A stretch of DNA of 7,866 nt from Candidatus Moraniibacteriota bacterium (GTDB lineage Bacteria > Patescibacteriota > Minisyncoccia > Moranbacterales > UBA2206), in assembly GCA_003543115.1 (NCBI GenBank), contig DPJH01000039.1, positions 9,225 to 17,090 of the forward strand, read 5' to 3'. The translations under genes and the position numbers were made by a program. Shown here in pieces: positions 1 through 4,302 of this stretch (the stretch's first letter is position 1; the number at the start of each line of letters is the position of its first letter). Below the pieces are notes generated by a model. That model did not search any database. It saw only the letters and a program-made list of their open reading frames with translations, and had not been told where the DNA came from.

Positions 1-2
1 TA

Positions 3-614
3 GAAAAAGATGTCCGTGGCAACAAAAAAAATGCCAGCGAACAATTAGCGATTCTTAATAAAATAAACGAAAATCTGGAAGCCGGGAAACTGGCTAACGA
101 AACAAGCCTTGATCTTGAAGAAGAAAACACTAAAATCATAATTCGTGAACTATCTCTTCTCACAATGAAACCTTTCCTATTTATCTATAATGTAGCGGAT
201 ATCAATCAAAAATTATCTGACAACCTGGAAAATAAAAATCATGTTAAGCTCGATATTAAGATCGAGGAGGAACTTATTGACATGACTTCGGAAGAGGCCC
301 AAGAACTGGGCATTGAGTCTAATATCAATAAACTGATTGTCAAAGCCTATTCTATTTTGGGGCTGATCACATTTTTCACGACCGGAGTGGAAGAAACCCG
401 CGCTTGGACCATCAAAAAAGGCTGGACGGCGCCCTTGGCCGGGACTGCCATTCATAATGATTTCAAGGATAAATTCATCAAGGCCGAAATTATCCATTGG
501 GACAAGCTTCTTGAGGCCGGTTCCTGGAGCAAGGCTCGCGAACTAGGCACACTTCGCACCGAAGGCAAGGATTATGTCATGCAAGACGGAGATGTGGTGG
601 AATTTAAGATTTAG
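3..614 (+). CDS. ychF: YchF/OLA1-type nucleotide-binding GTPase/ATPase, C-terminal part (5' end outside window)
   Basis: The frame is open from base 3 and runs into the first in-window ATG at 165 without a break, so 165 is internal and not the start. About 203 C-terminal residues are visible of a family that is usually about 360 long. Visible residues 1-50 match the end of the helical insertion of YchF. Around residue 63 the sequence reads IYNVAD, the position of the family's variant G4 motif (commonly NVAE or NVDE), so the Glu is Asp here. Residues about 119-203 are the TGS domain, with the family hallmarks GLITFFTTG, EETRAWTI and a closing GKDYVMQDGDVVEF. YchF is a ribosome-associated P-loop protein of the Obg-related group, generally ATP-preferring. 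The Walker A motif lies upstream of the window. The next gene is 236 bp away behind its own promoter, so ychF is probably a separate transcription unit. Confidence 0.95.
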   Translation, partial: EKDVRGNKKNASEQLAILNKINENLEAGKLANETSLDLEEENTKIIIRELSLLTMKPFLFIYNVADINQKLSDNLENKNHVKLDIKIEEELIDMTSEEAQELGIESNINKLIVKAYSILGLITFFTTGVEETRAWTIKKGWTAPLAGTAIHNDFKDKFIKAEIIHWDKLLEAGSWSKARELGTLRTEGKDYVMQDGDVVEFKI

Positions 615-626
615 CCCATAAATCTT
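606..626 (+). other. Perfect 8-bp hairpin over the ychF stop codon
   Basis: AAGATTTA (606-613) pairs perfectly with TAAATCTT (619-626) around a 5-base loop. The stem contains most of the ychF stop codon (612-614), and its 3' arm shares bases with the -35 box of the following promoter. No T-tract follows, so an intrinsic terminator is not supported. It may be a 3'-end stabilising hairpin for ychF mRNA. Confidence 0.35.
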
Positions 627-653
627 GACTAAAAATTATAAATAAGTTAAACT
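625..653 (+). promoter_or_regulatory. Candidate sigma70-type promoter of the rpsF operon
   Basis: TTGACT (625-630) is followed by exactly 17 bases and then TAAACT (648-653). The -35 box matches consensus at 5 of 6 positions and the -10 box at 4 of 6. A start site about 7 bases downstream falls near 660, just before the structured leader at 666-752. The transcript would therefore begin at the base of that structure, which supports both calls. No experimental support is available. Confidence 0.6.
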
Positions 654-665
654 AAACACAACTTA

Positions 666-752
666 GAAAGTCCGATTATCCTCTCGCTTTGATATTCTAT
701 CAGAGATAAGAGGCTAAAAATCCGCAAGGAAAGGCTTTCTTTGGGGACTTTT
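666..752 (+). promoter_or_regulatory. Structured rpsF mRNA leader, candidate S6:S18 autoregulatory element
   Basis: Three helices can form together as a three-way junction. P1 is GAAAGTCC (666-673) with GGACTTTT (745-752), ending in one G-U pair. P2 is a hairpin of CTTTGATA (687-694) with TATCAGAG (698-705), topping CCTCT (680-684) with AGAGG (709-713). P3 is CAAGGAAA (725-732) with TTTCTTTG (736-743) around loop GGC. An unpaired CCG (722-724) sits directly before P3, and another CCG spans the P1 end (672-674). Both CC pairs can compete for GG 745-746, giving two exclusive folds. In several bacteria an rpsF leader with a conserved CCG is bound by the S6:S18 complex as a mimic of its 16S rRNA site. 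Both proteins are encoded in this operon. Matching this leader to that family is my inference, because no covariance search was possible. Confidence 0.45.
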
Positions 753-780
753 AATTTGTAATTTTATTAATAAACAAACC

Positions 781-847
781 GCGAATATTCACGAGTGCAA
801 ATGCAATCATATTTGCTTACATTCGTCTATAATTCGCAATAATTAGC
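781..847 (+). repeat. Palindromic array of GCNAAT / ATTNGC hexamers before rpsF
   Basis: The left half holds GCGAAT (781-786), ACGAGT (791-796), GCAAAT (797-802) and GCAAT (803-807). The right half holds the complementary orientation: ATTTGC (811-816), ATTCGT (821-826), ATTCGC (832-837) and ATTAGC (842-847), at 10, 11 and 10 base steps. The halves can pair: 781-786 with 832-837, 791-797 with 820-826, and 798-802 with 811-815. The last hexamer ends 3 bases before the rpsF ATG. No Shine-Dalgarno sequence is present. The function is unknown; the same layout recurs before efp. Confidence 0.7.
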
Positions 848-850
848 ATT

Positions 851-1333
851 ATGAAATACGAACTATTCTATCTAGTTGCCGGTTCCAGAGAAACCGAACT
901 AGAGGCAATCAAAGCAGCAACCGAAGAAATCATAACCACTGAAGGCGGTGCATTCGAAGAAAAAGAAGTTGTAGAAAGAAGAAAGCTTGCTTATGAAATC
1001 AAACATGAAACCCATGGCTTCTACGTGGCTCGTCGCTTTGAAATCGAAGACACTCAAAAAATTCAAAGCATAACCAGAAAACTGAATCTTCACACTGGAA
1101 TTTTGCGTTCCATCATCAGCAATGCTTCAGAACTTCCAGAACTAAAAACAAAAGAAGAAAGAATCGGAGCAGCTTTCAACAGACCGGAAAGAAAAACCCA
1201 GGAGGCTTCAGAAAAATCCGCTCCTTCAAAATCAGAAGAAAAAACTCCTAAATCCATAGAAAAAAGCATCCCGGCAGAAAAAAAAGAGACAGAAGATATT
1301 GATAAAAAATTAGAAGAAATTCTTAATATCTAA
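851..1333 (+). CDS. rpsF: Small ribosomal subunit protein bS6 with charged C-terminal extension
   Basis: bS6 binds the central domain of 16S rRNA as a heterodimer with bS18, which is encoded two genes downstream. Residues 1-92 form the recognisable S6 domain: the opening strand KYELFYLVAG, the central RRKLAYEIKHETHGFYV segment where S6 proteins carry their conserved basic/aromatic strand, and the closing strand around HTGILRSIIS. Residues 97-160 extend beyond the roughly 95-135 residues common for the family. They are rich in Lys, Glu and Ser with little predicted structure, and end in a short amphipathic helix-like stretch (DIDKKLEEIL). The ATG at 851 is the only sensible start, and nothing resembling AGGAGG precedes it. 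ssb follows after 66 bases and no terminator intervenes, so the genes are likely co-transcribed. Confidence 0.93.
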   Translation: MKYELFYLVAGSRETELEAIKAATEEIITTEGGAFEEKEVVERRKLAYEIKHETHGFYVARRFEIEDTQKIQSITRKLNLHTGILRSIISNASELPELKTKEERIGAAFNRPERKTQEASEKSAPSKSEEKTPKSIEKSIPAEKKETEDIDKKLEEILNI

Positions 1334-1344
1334 CGCGTACATCT

Positions 1345-1381
1345 TTGCGAATTAAATAATATTTTATCTTATGATTCGCAA
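1345..1381 (+). repeat. Perfect inverted repeat TTGCGAAT...ATTCGCAA between rpsF and ssb
   Basis: TTGCGAAT (1345-1352) and ATTCGCAA (1374-1381) are perfect reverse complements separated by 21 AT-only or nearly AT-only bases. A small inner stem, TAAA (1353-1356) with TTTA (1363-1366), is possible. The right arm carries the same ATTCGC hexamer found before rpsF, rpsR and efp. It ends 18 bases before the ssb start. No run of T follows, so it is not a terminator. Confidence 0.65.
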
Positions 1382-1399
1382 CTATGAACAATAAAACAA

Positions 1400-1879
1400 A
1401 TGAACGTAAACAAAGTCATTCTTGTCGGCAGACTAACTCGCGACCCAGAAATTCGTAACACCCCGGGAGGTCAATCAGTGGCCACAATAAGCATAGCTAC
1501 CAATAGATTCTGGAAAGATAAAAGCGGACAAAGACAGGACAAGACAGAATTTCACAATATCATACTTTGGGGAAGACTAGCTGAAATAGCCGGCCAATAT
1601 CTGACCAAAGGCCAAGAAGCTTTTTTTGAAGGAAGACTGGAAACCAGAAAATACACTGCCAAAGACGGATCTGAAAGAAGAGTAACTGAGGTCATCGCGG
1701 AAAACATGCAACTAGGTTCTCGTGCCCAAGGAGGATCAAACATGCCAGGATCATTCAATAAGCCTGTTGCTGCAAAACAAAATACAGACAATAAATCAAA
1801 AGCTGTCGAAGAAGAAATACCCACTATTAATCTGGATGAAGAACAGGATGAAATCAGACTGGAAGATGTTCCCTTCTAA
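1400..1879 (+). CDS. ssb: Single-stranded DNA-binding protein SSB
   Basis: SSB coats single-stranded DNA during replication, repair and recombination and recruits partner proteins through its C-terminal tip. Residues 1-107 form the OB fold: NKVILVGRLTRDPE at the start, the conserved TNRFWKD and EFHNIILWGRLAE segments with tryptophans at 38 and 57, then GQEAFFEGRLETRKY. Residues 108-145 are a polar low-complexity linker. The last six residues LEDVPF correspond to the usual acidic tip DDDIPF, with Val for Ile, so partner binding should be retained. The length of 159 is typical. ATG 1400 is chosen because it begins the canonical MNVNKVILVGR; the ATG at 1384 is in another frame. Placement between S6 and S18 genes is the common bacterial arrangement. 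No Shine-Dalgarno sequence is visible. Confidence 0.96.
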   Translation: MNVNKVILVGRLTRDPEIRNTPGGQSVATISIATNRFWKDKSGQRQDKTEFHNIILWGRLAEIAGQYLTKGQEAFFEGRLETRKYTAKDGSERRVTEVIAENMQLGSRAQGGSNMPGSFNKPVAAKQNTDNKSKAVEEEIPTINLDEEQDEIRLEDVPF

Positions 1880-1927
1880 GCAACCCGATAATTAAACACT
1901 GACAATCAAACAACCAGAAAAAATTAA

Positions 1928-1941
1928 CGAATAATTCGCAA
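1928..1941 (+). repeat. Short GCGAAT/ATTCGC-type element between ssb and rpsR
   Basis: CGAAT (1928-1932) faces ATTCG (1934-1938), and the right part extends to ATTCGCAA (1934-1941), identical to the octamers before rpsF (832-839) and ssb (1374-1381). Only a 4-bp stem with a 3-base loop (CGAA taa TTCG) can form, so this is the weakest structural copy. It ends 11 bases before the rpsR ATG. The rest of the 73-base gap holds nothing else I recognise. Confidence 0.5.
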
Positions 1942-1952
1942 TTTATAACACT

Positions 1953-2192
1953 ATGAAGATTTATAACAATAACGAACCTACAAAAGCAGAAAAAAAGATT
2001 TGCCATTTTTGCGATATGAAAATGGATAAAATAGACTTCAAGGACGTTTATCTTATCAAAAGATTTACCAACTCACAAGGAAAGATTTATCCTCCAAAAA
2101 GACACGGAACTTGCACTAAGCACCAAAGAGCGCTGGCAGCAGCAATTAAAAAAGCTCGCACTATGGCTCTTGTGCCTTTTGTAGTTAAATAA
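1953..2192 (+). CDS. rpsR: Small ribosomal subunit protein bS18, zinc-binding form
   Basis: bS18 forms a heterodimer with bS6 on the 16S rRNA platform. At 79 residues it has normal family length. It shows the characteristic order: a cysteine pair C17-x2-C20 (ICHFC), the segment KIDFKDVYLIKRF, then the hallmark HGTCTKHQRALAAAIKKAR and the C-terminal MALVPFV. C17, C20, C54 and H57 form the expected zinc-site set of the Cys-containing S18 version, rather than the zinc-free form. It sits third in the rpsF-ssb-rpsR unit, 73 bases after ssb and 84 before the chosen efp start. In many bacteria rplI follows; here efp does. There is no Shine-Dalgarno before ATG 1953. Confidence 0.96.
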   Translation: MKIYNNNEPTKAEKKICHFCDMKMDKIDFKDVYLIKRFTNSQGKIYPPKRHGTCTKHQRALAAAIKKARTMALVPFVVK

Positions 2193-2195
2193 GTC

Positions 2196-2276
2196 GTAAT
2201 TAACGCGAATTGCATAAGCAAGTTCTAATTGAACGTCATTTGCATTAATTTGCTTTCTCATTCGCGAAGTATTTGC
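2196..2276 (+). repeat. Palindromic array of GCNAAT / ATTNGC hexamers before efp
   Basis: CGCGAAT (2204-2210) is a perfect reverse complement of ATTCGCG (2260-2266). Nested inside are AAGCAA (2216-2221) with TTGCTT (2250-2255) and GTTC (2222-2225) with GAAC (2231-2234). The right half carries ATTTGC (2238-2243), ATTTGC (2248-2253), ATTCGC (2260-2265) and ATTTGC (2271-2276), at steps of 10, 12 and 11 bases. The last hexamer directly touches the efp ATG. The layout parallels 781-847. Confidence 0.7.
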
Positions 2277-2834
2277 ATGTTAAATATAAGCGAAATTAAA
2301 ACAGGAAAAAATATTGTTCTTGATGGTGCTCCCTACGCGGTTCTCTATCATGAGCATTCCAAAACCGGCAGAGCTGGGTCGGTTCTGCGAACTCGATTGA
2401 AAAATTTAGTCACCGGATCAGTTTTAGAAAAAACTTTTCAGGGATCTGAACAAGTTGAAGAAGCTGATATTTCCAAATCCAAAGCACAATATCTTTACCA
2501 AGAAGGTGATAATTATTCTTTTATGGATAACGAATCCTATGAACAATTTTCCCTTCCTAAAACCGTCCTCGGAAATAGCACCGACTACTTGATCGAAGGA
2601 ACTGAGATTGTTGTTCTCAACTTCAATTCAACTCCTATTAACATTGAAATGCCTGTTAAGGTGACTCTAAAAGTAACTGAAGCTCCTCCTGGAATCAAGG
2701 GCAACACTGTTTCTACCGGAGGCAAAATGATTACTTTAGAAACAGGCCTTCGAATTTCTGCTCCACTTTTCATTAATGAAGGCGACCAGATAATTGTCAA
2801 TACAGAAAAAGGAGAATATGTAAGCAGAGCTTAA
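2277..2834 (+). CDS. efp: Translation elongation factor P with arginine at the loop tip
   Basis: EF-P enters the ribosomal E site and promotes peptide-bond formation at stalled polyproline sequences. The start is taken as ATG 2277, giving 185 residues. A longer reading from TTG 2229 adds 16 residues with no family similarity and runs through the repeat array. Residues 1-62 form the KOW-like N-terminal domain with LRTRLKNLVTG, residues 66-125 the first OB domain, and residues 130-185 the second OB domain with the signature LETGLRISAPLFINEGDQI and ending GEYVSR. The loop that reaches the peptidyl-transferase centre reads SKTGRAGSV. Arg32 occupies the tip, where E. coli has the beta-lysylated Lys34 and Pseudomonas a rhamnosylated Arg32. 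No modification enzyme gene lies in the window. It is the last gene of the plus-strand unit, 3 bases from the terminator. Confidence 0.95.
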   Translation: MLNISEIKTGKNIVLDGAPYAVLYHEHSKTGRAGSVLRTRLKNLVTGSVLEKTFQGSEQVEEADISKSKAQYLYQEGDNYSFMDNESYEQFSLPKTVLGNSTDYLIEGTEIVVLNFNSTPINIEMPVKVTLKVTEAPPGIKGNTVSTGGKMITLETGLRISAPLFINEGDQIIVNTEKGEYVSRA

Positions 2835-2837
2835 AAT

Positions 2838-2883
2838 AAAAGCATAATAAAAAATCCCTTAAGGGATTTTTTATTATGCTTTT
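2838..2883. terminator. Bidirectional intrinsic terminator, 23-bp perfect palindrome
   Basis: Bases 2838-2860 are the exact reverse complement of 2861-2883. The stem has a GGGA/TCCC core at the centre (loop TTAA) flanked by long A/T runs, so on either strand a G/C hairpin is followed by T-rich sequence. It begins 3 bases after the efp stop and, on the other strand, 2 bases after the stop of the small ORF at 3032-2886. It therefore closes both converging units. Confidence 0.9.
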
Positions 2884-2885
2884 GT

Positions 2886-3032
2886 TTAGAATAATCCAAG
2901 ACTAGAAAACATTGTCAAAGTCATGGCTGGCATTAACATAATCAAGATTGCCAATCCCATTTCTTCATTTACTTTTTCCTCTTGAGCTTTTGCCTCGCAA
3001 TGAGGACACTCATGATTCATTTTTGGTTCCAT
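2886..3032 (-). CDS. Putative 48-residue CxxC and membrane-helix microprotein
   Basis: I do not recognise this protein. The ORF runs from ATG 3032 to TAA 2886; ATG 3020 is an alternative start giving 44 residues. The N-terminal part has a single CPHC motif (C9, C12) with His at 7 and 11, like half of a zinc ribbon, then a charged stretch AKAQEEKVNEE. Residues 25-48 are hydrophobic (GLAILIMLMPAMTLTMF), long enough for one membrane span, with almost no residues after it. Support for a real gene: a near-consensus promoter upstream (3135-3107), a stop codon 2 bases before a strong terminator, a coherent two-part protein, and no better explanation of the 248-base gap. Against: no Shine-Dalgarno, a possible terminator in the 5' leader, and no homolog checked. 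A tail-anchored or single-span small regulator is possible but unproven. Confidence 0.6.
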   Translation of the reverse strand: MEPKMNHECPHCEAKAQEEKVNEEMGLAILIMLMPAMTLTMFSSLGLF

Positions 3033-3055
3033 ATTTTTGTTTTTGTTAATTATTT

Positions 3056-3092
3056 AAAAAAAGAAAAAACGAGATTTTTACACCCGTTTTTT
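3056..3092 (-). terminator. Intrinsic terminator behind recA, or attenuator in the leader of the small ORF
   Basis: Reading the minus strand, AAAAAACG (3092-3085) pairs with CGTTTTTT (3071-3064). The stem extends by a G-U and a G-C pair that only the minus-strand RNA can form, and a second T run at 3062-3056 follows. It lies 40 bases after the recA stop. It is also downstream of the promoter at 3135-3107, so it could end recA transcripts and also attenuate the small ORF. Confidence 0.65.
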
Positions 3093-3106
3093 ACTCTTAT
3101 GTATCA

Positions 3107-3135
3107 ATTATACAGGATCTACAGTGAAAAGTCAA
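3107..3135 (-). promoter_or_regulatory. Near-consensus sigma70-type promoter overlapping the recA stop codon
   Basis: On the minus strand TTGACT (3135-3130) is followed by exactly 17 bases and TATAAT (3112-3107). The boxes match consensus at 5 of 6 and 6 of 6 positions. The -35 box overlaps the recA stop codon (3134-3132). The predicted start is near 3100, and the first product would be the hairpin at 3092-3064, then the 48-codon ORF. This is the best-scoring promoter by eye in the window. Confidence 0.6.
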
Positions 3136-4133
3136 GCAGAAGCTTCTAGTTCTTTTAATTTTTTATTGATCTCTTTAGCTATTTCCTTGGCTAATTTTTG
3201 ATCATCTTTAACAGCTTGCTTGGCCGCCTCCCTGCCTACGCCTAATTTATTCTCACCAAAACTGTATGAATTTCCTTTTTTAACTATTACTTCATATTTT
3301 GCTCCTGTATCCAAAAGATCACCCGAAGCGGATATTCCCTCATTGTACATTATATCAAATTCAGTCGTCCTGAATGGTGGAGCTACTTTGTTTTTTACTA
3401 TTTTCACCTTAACTCTATTTCCTACTATCTCCTCCCCTTTTTTGATTTGTGCAGCTTTTCTCACTTCAACACGGACTGAAGAATAAAATTTTAGGGCGTT
3501 TCCTCCTGTGGTAGTTTCCGGGTTTCCAAAAACAACACCAATCTTCATTCTTATCTGATTGATGAAAATTACCGTACAGTTTGATTTAGCCACTATGGAA
3601 GTAAGCTTTCTTAATGCTTGCGACATGAGCCTTGCTTGTCTTCCCATATGCTGATCTCCCATATCTCCTTCAATCTCAGCTTTTGGCACCAGCGCTGCTA
3701 CAGAATCGACTACGATAATACTGACAGCTCCAGAACTAACAAGAGCCTCAACAATGTCTAAGGCCTGTTCTCCGTTATCCGGTTGAGATATGAGCAAGTC
3801 ATTTATGTTTACTCCTATTTTTTTTGCATATTCAGGATCCAATGCGTGTTCGGCGTCAATAAAAGCCGCTACACCGCCTGCCTTTTGCGCGTTAGAAATT
3901 ATATGTAAAGTCAGGGTTGTCTTTCCTGAAGATTCTGGACCATAAATTTCAATTACCCTTCCTCTAGGTATGCCGCCTATCCCCAAAGCGATATCCAATG
4001 ATATGGCGCCTGTTGGAATTGATTCTACGTCAACTTTTTTTACATCACCTAGCTTCATTATTATCCCCTCTCCAAATTTTTCTTTGATCGAATCCACTAC
4101 TGTTTCTATGGACCTTCCTTTTTCTTCTTTCAT
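3132..4133 (-). CDS. recA: Recombinase RecA
   Basis: RecA forms ATP-dependent filaments on single-stranded DNA for homologous pairing and, where an SOS system exists, LexA cleavage. All core motifs are intact: Walker A GPESSGKT (65-72), the catalytic Glu95 in DAEHALDP, Walker B IIVVDS (139-144), loop L1 around MGDQHMGRQAR, the ATP-sensing Gln193 in FINQIRMKIG, and loop L2 with FGNPETTTGGNALKFYSS. The C-terminal domain (from about 268) ends early in a Lys/Glu-rich helix (EIAKEINKKLKELEASA). At 333 residues it is slightly shorter than the usual 345-355 and lacks the long acidic tail of E. coli RecA. ATG 4133 begins a normal N-terminal helix. A promoter lies about 45-75 bases upstream. No LexA-type box was seen. 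No Shine-Dalgarno is present. Confidence 0.97.
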   Translation of the reverse strand: MKEEKGRSIETVVDSIKEKFGEGIIMKLGDVKKVDVESIPTGAISLDIALGIGGIPRGRVIEIYGPESSGKTTLTLHIISNAQKAGGVAAFIDAEHALDPEYAKKIGVNINDLLISQPDNGEQALDIVEALVSSGAVSIIVVDSVAALVPKAEIEGDMGDQHMGRQARLMSQALRKLTSIVAKSNCTVIFINQIRMKIGVVFGNPETTTGGNALKFYSSVRVEVRKAAQIKKGEEIVGNRVKVKIVKNKVAPPFRTTEFDIMYNEGISASGDLLDTGAKYEVIVKKGNSYSFGENKLGVGREAAKQAVKDDQKLAKEIAKEINKKLKELEASA

Positions 4134-4173
4134 TTTTTTATTTTAGTTTATAAAATTAACTTCATGCTTATTG

Positions 4174-4206
4174 ATGATATTATATCACTATCATAATTTT
4201 CTGCAA
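4174..4206 (-). promoter_or_regulatory. recA promoter with inverted repeat over the -10 box
   Basis: On the minus strand TTGCAG (4206-4201), 16 bases, then TATAAT (4184-4179). The bases TGA precede the -10, giving an extended -10 (TGnTATAAT). The expected start is near 4172, leaving a leader of about 39 bases. ATGATA (4174-4179) and TATCAT (4189-4194) form a perfect 6-bp inverted repeat that brackets the -10, a plausible repressor site although no known operator consensus (LexA included) is matched. Confidence 0.6.
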
Positions 4207-4217
4207 GTTTTTATTAT

Positions 4218-4226
4218 TGTGGATAA
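4218..4226 (-). promoter_or_regulatory. Single perfect DnaA-box match upstream of recA
   Basis: The minus strand reads TTATCCACA (4226-4218), identical to the strongest E. coli DnaA box. It lies 12 bases upstream of the recA -35 box. I saw no second perfect copy, so it is not an origin. A single 9-mer is expected by chance in a few percent of windows of this size. Confidence 0.3.
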
Positions 4227-4302
4227 CTTTATTCATCCCATAAACACATGGACATTTCAGCAATAATACTGAAAGAAAATATTTCTAAAATGCTTACCTA
4301 AG

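Noticed and set aside
165..614. ATG 165 as the start of an independent 149-residue gene
   Set aside because: The same frame is open to the left edge and encodes typical YchF helical-domain sequence, so the ATG is internal.
828..833. TATAAT inside the array before rpsF as a second promoter
   Set aside because: No -35 box at 16-18 bases; TTGCTT (814-819) is only 8 bases away. The upstream promoter at 625-653 explains transcription better.
801..842. 13-codon upstream ORF before rpsF
   Set aside because: Very short, no ribosome site, and composed entirely of repeat-array sequence; expected by chance.
1345..1375. TTGCGA and TATGAT as an internal ssb promoter
   Set aside because: The spacer is 19 bases with mismatches in both boxes, and the bases are better explained as arms of the inverted repeat.
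2229..2276. Longer efp reading from TTG 2229
   Set aside because: The 16 extra residues have no EF-P similarity and run through the palindromic array; ATG 2277 gives the standard 185-residue protein.
3220..3486. 88-residue plus-strand ORF inside recA
   Set aside because: It is the antisense shadow of a highly conserved recA reading frame, with no family signature of its own.
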